NCBI GenBank assembly: GCA_016713735.1
Contig: JADJOP010000007.1
Coordinates: forward strand, 248,001 to 312,000
From: Bryobacterales bacterium
GTDB lineage: Bacteria > Acidobacteriota > Terriglobia > Bryobacterales > Bryobacteraceae
DNA length: 64,000 bases
Direction of reading: 5' to 3'
The position numbers and the translations under genes were made by a program. This document shows, piece after piece, positions 9,501 to 17,667 of the stretch (positions are counted from its first letter, which is position 1; each line of letters begins with the position of its first letter). A model generated the notes under the pieces. The model did no database searches. It worked only from the letters and a program-made list of their open reading frames with translations, and was not told the DNA's origin.

Positions 9501-11765
9501 GTGAAAACAGCTCGTACGGCATTCTCCACTTCGCAACTCAGACTCTCACCATCCTGGCTTGCCCTACCGTTGGCGCTGGCGCTCGGGGCTGCCTCCCTCT
9601 GCGCCCAACAAGCCGGCCCCAGCGCCTCCATCCGCTCCGTCCCGGCGACCCTCATAACGGGCGGCATCGAAGTGGACGGCGTGCTCGACGAACCGCTTTG
9701 GCGCGATTCGCCCAAGATAGGCGAGTTGGTCCAGCGCATCCCCAACTCCGGCGCGCAGGCCAGCGAACGAACCGAAGTCACCATCCTCTACGACAAGGCC
9801 AACCTCTACATCGGCGTCATGTGCTACGACTCCGAGCCAAACAAGGTGCTCGCCGCTCAAATGACCCGCGACTCCACCATGAACACCGACGACCGCGTCG
9901 AACTCCTCCTCGACACCTTTCACGACCGCACCAATGCCTTCTACTTCGCCACCAACCCCAACGGCGCCTTCGTCGACGGCCTCATCTTTGCCAACGGAGA
10001 GACCAATAATGACTGGGACGCCATCTGGAACGTGCGCGCCCGCCGCCATGACAAGGGGTGGAGCGCGGAGTTCGCCATTCCCTTCAAGAGCCTGAACTTC
10101 CCGCCCGACGGCGCCGTCTGGGGCTTCAACATCGCCCGCCACATCCAGCGCAAACTGGAGGAAGCGCGCTGGACCGCCGTCAGCTTTCAAACGCGCTTCC
10201 AGCAGGTCTCAGAAGCCGGCGAGATCACTGGCTTACAAAACCTCGAACAGGGCCTCAGCCTCGACGTTCGTCCCTTTGTGGCCCAGCGCTACATCCACCG
10301 CGAACCCGGCGGTGAGGACACCATCCTCGGTAAGGGCGGTCTCGATCTCTTCTACAACATCACCCCCAACCTCCGGCTGACGTCCACCTTCAACACCGAC
10401 TTCGGCGAAACCGAAGTCGACGACCGGCAAATCAATCTCACCCGCTTCTCGATCTTCTTCCCCGAAAAGCGAACCTTCTTCCTCCAGGATGCCGGCGTGT
10501 TCAACTTCGCCACCACGGGCATCACGCAGCCCGGCGGCGTTCCTCCCAACGGCGCCGCCATCTTCCCCTTCTTCAGCCGCCGCATCGGCATCATCGACGG
10601 ACAGGAAGTCCCCATCGACTACGGCGTCAAGCTGACGGGCAAGGTTGGCCGCACCGAGGTTGGCATCCTCAACGTCAACACCCGCGACAACGCGCTCGCC
10701 GGCGGCACCAACCTCTTCGCCGCCCGCATCCGCCAAAACTTCTGGCAGCAGTCCTACATCGGGGCGATCGTCACCGGCGGCAATCCGGGCGAACGGCTGG
10801 ACAGCAGCATGCTCGGCGCCGACATGCGCCTGGCAACGGCTCACTTCCTCGGCGGCGATCAAAACTTTCTCGTCAATGCCTGGGGACTCAAGTCAAACAA
10901 CCAGGGCGTCCACGGCAAAGACGCCGCCTACGGCTTCGGCGCGGCCTTCCCCAACGACCGCTATCAGGCGCAAGTCGAGTGGCGCGAGATTCAAGAGAAC
11001 TTCGATCCCGCCCTGGGCTTCGTGCAGCGCAGCAACGTCCGCATGTGGAGCGCCGGGTTCAGCTTCAATCCCCGGCCGAAAGAGCAAAAGCTCGGCGTTC
11101 AGCAGATGTTCCACGACTTCTTCTACAGGCGCTTCACCCGCATCGACAACGGCCAGGTGGAGACCTGGAACATCAACGCCACCATCTTCGACTGGCACTT
11201 CCAGTCCGGCGATTCCGTTCACAGCATCATGGACCTGAACCCAACCTACGAACGCCTGTTCGAACCGTTCGAAATCTCACCCGGCGTCGTGCTCCCTCCA
11301 GGAGAGTATCGCTTCACCCCGTTCCGGTTTTCGTTTGCCTCGGCGCAGAAACGCAAACTCCAGGGCAACTTCGGCCTCACCGTCGGCAACTTCTGGTCGG
11401 GCACCGCCAAAACCGTCACCACGGGACTGCGCTACCAGCTCCCGCCCAGATTCGCCATCAGCCTCACCACCAATCAGACCTTCGCCAGCCTCCCCCAGGG
11501 CAACTTCGTCGCGCGCATCCTCAGCTCGACCATCGACTTTGCGCTCTCGCCTCTGCTCACATTCCGAAACCTCGTCCAGTTCGACAACCGTTCGGGGAAT
11601 CTGGGCTTGCAGAGCCGCGTACGCTGGACCATCGCGCCGGGGAACGACCTGTTTTTCGTCTTCGGCCAGGGCTGGGTGCAGGAACTCGACGAACGCGGCG
11701 GGCTGGATTTTCGCGTGCGTGATGTCCGGCTGGCAACGAAGCTGCAGTACACGTTCCGCTTCTAG
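9501..11765 (+). CDS. DUF5916-type protein: CBM9-like domain plus outer-membrane beta barrel
   Basis: 754 residues from GTG 9501, with a long signal peptide ending near ASLCAQ. Residues about 50-240 form a carbohydrate-binding family 9-like sandwich (GIEVDGVLDEPLWRD, TEVTILYDKANLYIGVMCYD, GWSAEFAIPFKSLNF). The remainder is a chain of amphipathic strands (FFPEKRTFFLQDAGVFNF is a DUF5916 hallmark) ending in an aromatic residue, TKLQYTFRF, the usual signal for BAM-dependent insertion. Such proteins are widespread in Acidobacteriota and have no firm function; sugar or oligosaccharide handling at the outer membrane is an inference from the CBM9 part. No close operon partners. Confidence 0.9.
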   Translation: MKTARTAFSTSQLRLSPSWLALPLALALGAASLCAQQAGPSASIRSVPATLITGGIEVDGVLDEPLWRDSPKIGELVQRIPNSGAQASERTEVTILYDKANLYIGVMCYDSEPNKVLAAQMTRDSTMNTDDRVELLLDTFHDRTNAFYFATNPNGAFVDGLIFANGETNNDWDAIWNVRARRHDKGWSAEFAIPFKSLNFPPDGAVWGFNIARHIQRKLEEARWTAVSFQTRFQQVSEAGEITGLQNLEQGLSLDVRPFVAQRYIHREPGGEDTILGKGGLDLFYNITPNLRLTSTFNTDFGETEVDDRQINLTRFSIFFPEKRTFFLQDAGVFNFATTGITQPGGVPPNGAAIFPFFSRRIGIIDGQEVPIDYGVKLTGKVGRTEVGILNVNTRDNALAGGTNLFAARIRQNFWQQSYIGAIVTGGNPGERLDSSMLGADMRLATAHFLGGDQNFLVNAWGLKSNNQGVHGKDAAYGFGAAFPNDRYQAQVEWREIQENFDPALGFVQRSNVRMWSAGFSFNPRPKEQKLGVQQMFHDFFYRRFTRIDNGQVETWNINATIFDWHFQSGDSVHSIMDLNPTYERLFEPFEISPGVVLPPGEYRFTPFRFSFASAQKRKLQGNFGLTVGNFWSGTAKTVTTGLRYQLPPRFAISLTTNQTFASLPQGNFVARILSSTIDFALSPLLTFRNLVQFDNRSGNLGLQSRVRWTIAPGNDLFFVFGQGWVQELDERGGLDFRVRDVRLATKLQYTFRF

Positions 11766-11813
11766 CCCGCATCGCCCCCCACCATAACGCGCGCCCGCAA
11801 CAGACCCGCGCGC

Positions 11814-11832
11814 GCGAGCAGGCGGTGCTCGC
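11814..11832. terminator. Hairpin between convergent DUF5916 and fabH genes
   Basis: Perfect 7-bp inverted repeat GCGAGCA (11814-11820) / TGCTCGC (11826-11832), loop GGCGG. It lies in the 131-base gap between two convergent genes; no T-run follows on either strand, so a bidirectional terminator is only a positional inference. Confidence 0.35.
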
Positions 11833-11896
11833 CGCTCCTCCTCAGCCCGCTAACCCCTACGTCCACCGCTACCCCCTCACGTCCACCGCCACAAAC

Positions 11897-12883
11897 TCAC
11901 GCCCAGCGCCAGAGGCTCGCCCCCACCGTGAACCCGGCCCCCACCGCCGCGAACAGCACAATATCGCCCTTCTCGATCTTGCCCTGGTCCAGCGCCTCGC
12001 GCGTTGCCAGCGGAATCGTTGCCGCCGTCGTGTTGCCAAATCGCCCGATGTTGATCACCACCCGCTCGCGGCTCAACCCCAAGCGCTCCGCCGCCGCCAG
12101 AATAATCCTCTGATTCGCCTGGTGCGGCACCAGCAGCTTCACCTGCTCCGGCTTCACGTTGAACTTGTCGAGTACCGTCAGGCACGCCTCCTGCGTCTTC
12201 CGCACGGCGAATTTGAACACCGCCTGCCCGTCCTGGTGCACATAATGCATCCGCTTCTGCACCGTCTCCACCGACGACGGGATCTTGGAACCGCCCGCGG
12301 GCATATACAGCGAACCTCCGCCCGAACCGTCAATCTCGTTGTGCGAGCCGATGAAGCCCAGCCCGTCTTCGGTCGAAGGCTCGATCAAAAACGCCCCCGC
12401 CCCGTCGCCGAACAACACGCATGTCGCCCGGTCCGTGTAGTCGATGATCCGCGACATCGTGTCGGCGCCAATCACCAGCACGCGCTTGTTCGTCCCCGCC
12501 ATCACCAGGTTCGCCGCCGTCGTGATGCCGTATATGAACCCCGCGCACGCCGCCGAGAGGTCAAACCCCCACGCCTTCGTCGCGCCGATCTTGTGCTGCA
12601 CCAGGCACGCCGTGGCTGGAAAGAACATGTCCGGCGTCACCGTGCACACAATGATCGCATCCACCTCCGACGCCGCCACGCCCGCTCTCTCCAACGCTGA
12701 CTGCGCCGCCCGCGCCGCCAGGTCCGACGTCGCTTCGTTCGGCTCGGCAATGTGGCGCTCGGATATTCCAGTGCGCGTCAGAATCCATTCATCCGACGTG
12801 TCCACCATCTTTTCCAAATCGGCATTCGTCAGAACATGGTCGGGAACGAACGTTCCCACGGCGGAGATCTTCGGTAGGGGCAT
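11897..12883 (-). CDS. fabH: Beta-ketoacyl-ACP synthase III
   Basis: 328 residues, normal for FabH, which condenses acetyl-CoA (or another acyl-CoA) with malonyl-ACP to start fatty acid synthesis. The triad is complete: Cys113 in SAACAGFIYG, His in LLVPHQANQRII and Asn in INIGRFGNTTAATIP. The end GDIVLFAAVGAGFTVGASLWRW matches the family glycine-rich terminus. The start MPLPKISAVGTFVPD is the expected first strand. It stands alone, convergent with the DUF5916 gene and divergent from the SprT-like gene. No acpP, fabD or fabG neighbours, so this may be one of several KASIII paralogues. Confidence 0.95.
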   Translation of the reverse strand: MPLPKISAVGTFVPDHVLTNADLEKMVDTSDEWILTRTGISERHIAEPNEATSDLAARAAQSALERAGVAASEVDAIIVCTVTPDMFFPATACLVQHKIGATKAWGFDLSAACAGFIYGITTAANLVMAGTNKRVLVIGADTMSRIIDYTDRATCVLFGDGAGAFLIEPSTEDGLGFIGSHNEIDGSGGGSLYMPAGGSKIPSSVETVQKRMHYVHQDGQAVFKFAVRKTQEACLTVLDKFNVKPEQVKLLVPHQANQRIILAAAERLGLSRERVVINIGRFGNTTAATIPLATREALDQGKIEKGDIVLFAAVGAGFTVGASLWRWA

Positions 12884-12953
12884 ATGAAGTTGTCACTGAG
12901 CGCTCGTCCCGGCGGACGGAAGGCCCAATCTGTTATCGTAAGGTTTCTCTAGG

Positions 12954-13660
12954 ATGCAAGTCCAGAGCGCACTCCTGTTCGAATCCCCGGAGCAGATCTA
13001 CGCCAGGGTCTTTCGCGAACTCCGACCGCGCACTCCCATGCCCGAGTTCGTCATCCACTACCGCCGCTTCGCCAACGCCAATTCCTTCATCCGCATGCGC
13101 GACGGCATCATCGAAGCGCGCATCACCGACGTCCTCCAGGGCGCCCCCGCCCCCATCCAGGAGGCCCTCGCCTGGATCCTCCTCGCCAAACTCTTCCGCC
13201 GCGAAATCCCCCCCGCCGCCTCTGACCGCTACCGCCGCTGGATGAACCGCTCCGACGTCCGCCGCCACCTCCACCTGCTGCGCCAAGCCCGCGGCCGCAA
13301 ATACATCAGCGGACCCCAAGGCCAACACCATAACCTCGACGAACTCTTCGAGGAGCTCAACCTCCGCTTCTTCCACGGCCTCATGGGACGCCCCGAGCTC
13401 GGCTGGTCGCGCAGCGTCTCGCGCCGGTTGCTCGGCCACTTCGACCCTTCCCACAACGCCATCATCATCAGCCGCATCTTCGATTCCCCCGCCGTCCCCC
13501 GCCTCGCCCTCGGAATATGTCGTGTTCCACGAGATGCTCCACCTCCAACATCCGTCGACCACTCGGCGCCCGCCGCTGCGTCCACACCGCGACTTCCGCG
13601 CCGCCGAAAAACAATTTCCCGCAACTTAAAGAAGCCAAGGCCATCCTAAAAACACTATGA
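12954..13660 (+). CDS. SprT-like zinc metalloprotease domain protein, four apparent indels near its end
   Basis: About 234 residues after repair. The N-terminal 185 residues read cleanly (HYRRFANANSFIRMRDGIIEARI, then FFHGLMGRPELGWSRS, NAIIISRIFD). The zinc site EYVVFHEMLHLQHP comes in another frame from about 13513, RRCVHT in a third, DFRAAEKQFP in the previous one, and QLKEAKAILKTL in the third again, ending at TGA 13658-13660. That final stop overlaps the ATG of the next gene by four bases (ATGA), as expected for a real operon end. Known SprT-like proteins cleave DNA-protein crosslinks or are uncharacterised. Four shifts in 110 bases mean either poor sequence quality or genuine decay. Confidence 0.72.
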
Positions 13661-13965
13661 GCCGCATCCAAGCCCTCACCGGCATGCTCGAACAAGACCC
13701 AGCCAACAGCCGCTTCCGCTACATGCTCGCCATGGAATACACCAACGCGGGCGACCTCGAAGCCGCCGTCACCCAGTTCCACGAGATCCTCACCCACGAC
13801 CCCGCCTACTCCGCCGCCTACTTCCACGGCGGCCAAACGCTGGAAAAATTGGGCCGCCTCGACGACGCCCGCGCCCTCTACCAGCGCGGCATCGAAGCTA
13901 CCACCCAAAACGGCGACATGCACACCCGCTCCGAACTCCAGGGCGCCCTCGACATGCTGGGCTAA
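13657..13965 (+). CDS. Tetratricopeptide repeat protein
   Basis: 102 residues with about two and a half TPR units: FRYMLAMEYTNAGDLEAAVTQF, SAAYFHGGQTLEKLGRLDDAR and YQRGIEATTQNGD. No signal peptide or membrane segment, so a cytoplasmic protein-protein adaptor. It overlaps the restored SprT-like gene by four bases and is probably translationally coupled to it; this pairing suggests that the two act together, but nothing in the sequence names the partner. The start at 13657 is the only one that keeps the whole first repeat. Confidence 0.88.
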   Translation: MSRIQALTGMLEQDPANSRFRYMLAMEYTNAGDLEAAVTQFHEILTHDPAYSAAYFHGGQTLEKLGRLDDARALYQRGIEATTQNGDMHTRSELQGALDMLG

Positions 13966-14063
13966 CACGCCCCACCCCAGCGAACCCGAGGAGGCGTTCC
14001 CCACTCCTCCAACATAAAGTTCCGTCCCACCCCCGCCGATTCTTCCCTCGGAGGCACCAAACC

Positions 14064-14588
14064 ATGCGTCGGACTGTGCTGGGGATTCTCTTTGTCTGGG
14101 CGGCCGCACTTTGCGTCCCGTCTCCTGTCGCGGCCAAAGTCCGCGGCTCCGAGGTCATGTACCTCAGCGGCACCGTGCGCGAGGTGCCGCTGAAGACTGA
14201 AGGCCTCCTCTTTCAACCCAAGAACAGCGAGTTGGAATTCCGCTCCGGCGAAGGCGAGATCCTCATTCCGCTCTCCCGCGTGCGCTCAGCCAAATACCGC
14301 GAGACGTTCGTCGACAAAAGCGCCGCGGCCAAGGCCTCCGCGCCCAAGAAACAGGTGAAGATCCCGCTCCTTCCCGCTCTGCCCGGCCTGCCCAGCCTCA
14401 ACCCCTTCGGCGAAGACAAACAGCGCGTCCTCACGCTCGTCTACGCCGACAAAAAGGGCGCCGAACAGACCGTCGTCCTCCTGCTCGCCCGCAAAATGGT
14501 CGCCCCGGTCATCTACGCCATCGAGAACTACGGCAGTCTCGAAGTCGAACTCGAGCCCGGCGACTACGAACTCGACGGTGAAGAGTAA
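14064..14588 (+). CDS. Exported protein of unknown function
   Basis: 174 residues; I do not recognise the family. A signal peptide (MRRTVLGILFVWAAALCVPSPVAA) is followed by beta-rich sequence (EVMYLSGTVREVPLKTEGLL, LEFRSGEGEILIPLSRV), a basic linker (KASAPKKQVK), a Pro/Leu-rich segment and a second beta part (RVLTLVYADKKGAEQTVVLLL). The layout resembles two PH/SH3-like small barrels that read out a threshold or binding surface, but this is a guess. No Cys; likely periplasmic. It stands 98 bases after the TPR gene on the same strand, so it may belong to the same transcript. Confidence 0.78.
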   Translation: MRRTVLGILFVWAAALCVPSPVAAKVRGSEVMYLSGTVREVPLKTEGLLFQPKNSELEFRSGEGEILIPLSRVRSAKYRETFVDKSAAAKASAPKKQVKIPLLPALPGLPSLNPFGEDKQRVLTLVYADKKGAEQTVVLLLARKMVAPVIYAIENYGSLEVELEPGDYELDGEE

Positions 14589-14682
14589 CCAGCACCTCGC
14601 GCCGCCGCGCCTGCGGCCGTAGCCCGCGCTCCCGCGCGCCTGCTACGCCCGGTTCAGCCCCGCCGCCACCCCCGCCCGCCCA

Positions 14683-15939
14683 CTACTCCCGGTTCAGCGC
14701 CGCCACCCGGTAATACGGCTTGCCCTTCTCGGCCGGGTCCATCGTGAACACCTGCCCCGTCTTGGCCGGATCATAATCCCGCCACAACCACACCATCGAC
14801 GCCGGCAAATCCGCATTCCCCTGCACGCCGTTGTGCTGCGCATTGCCGAACGAGAAAAAGAAGTCGTATTCCCGCATCTTCAGCGAATTCGCCAGCTGGA
14901 TGTTCTGCAGCGGCCACGAACCATGCGAATTCTCCAGATCCTCGCTCCCATCGGTCATATGCACCCGGATGTTCCGCTTCGGCATCTTCCGCACCATGTT
15001 CGGATACACGTTCCCGCCATCCAGCACCCCCGGCTTCCACTGAATCGAGGTGAAGCTCCCCACCCGGCTCAACACCCGGCTGAACGCATCCGGCATCCAC
15101 CACGCCGCGTTGAACGCGCAGATCCCCCCCGACGAGTTCCCCGCGATCGCCCTGCTGTAGCCGTCCATCCGGATCTTATATTTCTTTGCCACCTCCGCCA
15201 GAATCTCGTCACGCAGATACCGCGCAAACGTGTCGTTCACCGAGTCGTACTGAATGCTCCTCCAGCGCTGCCCGTTCACCGTCCCCGGATTGATGAAGAT
15301 GGAAATCATCACCGGAATCTTCTTCCCATGCGTCAGGTTGTCGATCACGTTCAACGTCCGCGACGGCCCCGTCCGCCGCGTGTGCCCCTCGCCGTCCTGC
15401 CAGATCATCACCGCCATCGGCGTCACCCCGTCATACTGCGCCGGCACATACGTCCACCAGTCATACGTCATGCCTGGATAGATCTTGCTCTCGCCCGTCA
15501 TCTTCTCCGACAACGTCCCCTGCGGCACGCCCGCCACCGGGTAGTTCTCCGGCAGATACGCCGGCTGATCCACGCGCGGCCCCGCCGTCACGCCATCCGC
15601 AAACCACTGCATCGAATGAGAGCGCCCGGTCTTCAACACCGCGCGGTGCCAGCGCAGCGCGCCCTTTGTCTCCAGCGCCGCCGGCTTGTCATCCACCAGC
15701 AGTTTCGCCTTCGGCGCGCCTTCAATTACGTAGAGGAACTCCCCGCCATACGACATCGACGTCCCTTCCTTCAGCGCCTTCTCCGTCACCGCTGCCGCCA
15801 GCGCCGCGCGGAACTCCGCCGCCGGAGTTGCCTTCTTCCGCATCGCCAGCACCTTCTGGTTCTCGGCGTCGCCCGCTACCGCCAGCAGCGGCATCATCAG
15901 AGCCAGCGCTCCCATCAACACAATCGGTTTGCTCTTCAT
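14683..15939 (-). CDS. Enterochelin-esterase-type (Fes/EstD) exported hydrolase
   Basis: 418 residues from ATG 15937-15939, which opens a signal peptide (MKSKPIVLMGALALMMPLLAVAG); the frame is open further upstream without protein-like sequence. The N-terminal domain (about 25-150) is beta-rich, and the catalytic domain shows WWTYVPAQYDGVTPMAVMIW, the elbow GNSSGGICAFNAAW and a late HNGVQG that can supply the histidine. SLSMGG-type nucleophile is replaced by NSSGG, as in several acidobacterial relatives annotated as Fes-like esterases. Substrate unknown. It is distinct in sequence from the esterase at the left window edge. Confidence 0.87.
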   Translation of the reverse strand: MKSKPIVLMGALALMMPLLAVAGDAENQKVLAMRKKATPAAEFRAALAAAVTEKALKEGTSMSYGGEFLYVIEGAPKAKLLVDDKPAALETKGALRWHRAVLKTGRSHSMQWFADGVTAGPRVDQPAYLPENYPVAGVPQGTLSEKMTGESKIYPGMTYDWWTYVPAQYDGVTPMAVMIWQDGEGHTRRTGPSRTLNVIDNLTHGKKIPVMISIFINPGTVNGQRWRSIQYDSVNDTFARYLRDEILAEVAKKYKIRMDGYSRAIAGNSSGGICAFNAAWWMPDAFSRVLSRVGSFTSIQWKPGVLDGGNVYPNMVRKMPKRNIRVHMTDGSEDLENSHGSWPLQNIQLANSLKMREYDFFFSFGNAQHNGVQGNADLPASMVWLWRDYDPAKTGQVFTMDPAEKGKPYYRVAALNRE

Positions 15940-16200
15940 CGCGCCACATTGTATCAGCAAGAAACACCCATCCCGCCACGGTTCCCACTCTGGAACCGGC
16001 CCACTCTCACGGTGCGGAAGTCCCTTTTCTTCATCGCTCCACGTTTGGCACACAGCGTGCTCAATCAAGGCCGTGATGAACACGACAAGGGCTCAAGGGA
16101 GCAAGGTTGCTCCTCCTCGAATTGCAACGTAGTACCGACCCACCTGTTCGTTTCCTCTGAAGACTCACCCTAGACACCCACCCAACCATTTCCCATGAGC
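15940..16200. other. Noncoding gap upstream of the Fes-type esterase
   Basis: About 260 bases of lower GC than the neighbourhood, between the divergent esterase start and the hairpin-rich leader described next. I see no gene and no convincing promoter hexamers; it presumably holds the promoter of the esterase gene. Confidence 0.5.
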
Positions 16201-16220
16201 CCTTTTGGTTGTTGAAAGTA

Positions 16221-16420
16221 GCCCGGCATCAGCCTCCTGCGGATCCAGGAGGTAACCCTAACCGGGTAAGAATTGACCGTTCGGAAGTTTCTTAAAGCCC
16301 CCGCCTTCGGTCTGCCCGTTGCGTCAGACGACTGACGGAAATTCACCGCCGCGCTAAAGATTTCCGTGAAACATCCGATAGGCCCACTTGACTATACTTC
16401 CAGGATCGCTTGACGATCCT
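16221..16420 (+). promoter_or_regulatory. Structured leader upstream of a small ORF
   Basis: Three hairpins are visible. A nested pair: outer CCCGG (16222-16226) / CCGGG (16262-16266), inner CCTCCTG (16233-16239) / CAGGAGG (16246-16252). A second: CGTCAG (16322-16327) / CTGACG (16332-16337), loop ACGA. A third just before the ORF: AGGATCG (16402-16408) / CGATCCT (16414-16420), loop CTTGA, preceded by TATACT (16393-16398), a possible -10 box without a good -35. I could not match it to a riboswitch class I know; the inner stem contains AGGAGG, which could be an occluded ribosome-binding site or chance. Confidence 0.45.
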
Positions 16421-16440
16421 CGCAGAAGAGGGACAGCATC

Positions 16441-16602
16441 ATGAGGGATAAAGAACTTCGCGAAACCATGGCCTTCCAGCTCAGCCTCCTCCGGCTCGTC
16501 ACCGCCCCCCACAAGGGCAATGAGCCCGTGCCCGGCAAAGTGGAGGGCGAAGAACAGTTGGAACGCCTCGTCCAACTCGCCGCCTACGGTTACCAGCACT
16601 AA
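16441..16602 (+). CDS. Small hypothetical protein (53 residues)
   Basis: A short ORF from ATG 16441 to TAA 16600-16602. AGAGGG lies 9-14 bases upstream as a usable ribosome-binding site. Codon third positions are strongly C/G-biased like neighbouring genes, which supports coding. The product begins MRDKELRETMAFQLSLLRLV and is acidic, with probable helices at residues 3-22 and 34-50 (EGEEQLERLVQLAAYGY); no signal peptide, no cysteines. It converges on lpxK with 7 bases between the stop codons and follows the hairpin-rich leader. Function unknown; it might be a small regulator or toxin-like peptide, but nothing shows this. Confidence 0.55.
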   Translation: MRDKELRETMAFQLSLLRLVTAPHKGNEPVPGKVEGEEQLERLVQLAAYGYQH

Positions 16603-16609
16603 CGCCGCC

Positions 16610-17667
16610 TTAGCCACCCGCCACCAGTCTGCTCCGTACCAGCGCCACCAGTTCGCCTGGGCGGTCCAGCTCCACCCCAATCTCCAACCACCACAGCGGA
16701 ATCGCCGCGCAGAGAGCCGCGGCCTCCGCCGGCAGGTTCTGCACATCCTTGGCTGTCGTCAACATGGCGTCGGCCCCCAGCACCTGGGCCTGGGCCGCCA
16801 ACCGCCGCACCTCCATCGGCCGGTACCTGTGATGGTCTCCAAACCGCCACCGCCGCGCCGTGCGAATCCCCAGCCCCGCCAGCGTGCTCCAGAACGACGC
16901 CGGATTCCCTAGCCCGCAGAACGCCACCGGACGTTTCGCCCCCAGCGCCTCCGCCGCTCGCTCCTCCGCGCACCCGCCGTCAGGCCCCAGCCGCCGCCAC
17001 CCGCGAGCCACAAACCGGCTGTAGAACACCGGCGCGCTGGTGTGCCGTGCAATCATCCTCTCCAGCCCCGGCCACCGCCGCATTCCCCGCGTCACCACCA
17101 CCGCATGCGCCCGCCCCAGCGCCTCAAAGCTCTCCCGCTGCCGTCCCAACGGAAAACCCGCCCCACCGCTCAGCGGGTCCAGCGCATCGAGCAACACCAC
17201 GTCGCACACCCGCCGCAGCCGCCAGTGCTGAAATCCATCGTCCATCACCAGCGCATCCACCTCGTGCCCGCGCAGCAGCGCCTCGCCCGCCAGCCGCCGG
17301 TCCGCCCCAATCCCCAACGGCCCCAACCCTGACCGCAACAGCAACTGCGCCTCGTCCCCGGTCACCGTCACCGCCACCGTCGCCCCCGCCTCAATCACCA
17401 CCACCTTTTCAAGCGACTGCCGCCGGTAGCCGCGCGTCAGAAACCCCGGCCGAACCCCCGCCGCCCGCAGCTCCGAGGCCAGCCAGATCGCCATCGGCGT
17501 CTTCCCTGCTCCCCCATTCCCAGCCCGCCGATCGACACCACGGGCTTCGCCACCCCCCGCGCTCCCGGTATTCGTTTAGCCCGCCGCCGCTTCACGCCCG
17601 CTGACCACAACGCCGCCCACGGCCCCAACCAAAACGTCGACCACGCCCCATGCGCCCGCCTCGGCAC
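16610..17667 (-). CDS. lpxK: Tetraacyldisaccharide 4'-kinase (lipid A), in frame with waaA, one-base frameshift
   Basis: LpxK phosphorylates the 4' position of the lipid A disaccharide at the inner membrane. N-terminal helix STFWLGPWAALWSAGVKRRR and strand KPVVSIGGLG are in the waaA frame; the P-loop NGGAGKTPMAIWLASELRA, LTRGYRR and MDDGFQHWRL follow in the next frame. One missing base (probably a G at about 17515-17518 in a G-rich run) explains this. The P-loop and DDGFQH motifs are intact. No stop separates it from waaA; a GTG at 17665-17667 is the only plausible separate start and gives about 352 residues, a normal length. A fused bifunctional protein or a second lost base are both possible. 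Confidence 0.85.

Noticed and set aside
16221..16266. Cyclic-di-GMP (GEMM) or preQ1 riboswitch
   Set aside because: The nested hairpin looked similar at first, but the conserved unpaired bases of either class are absent.
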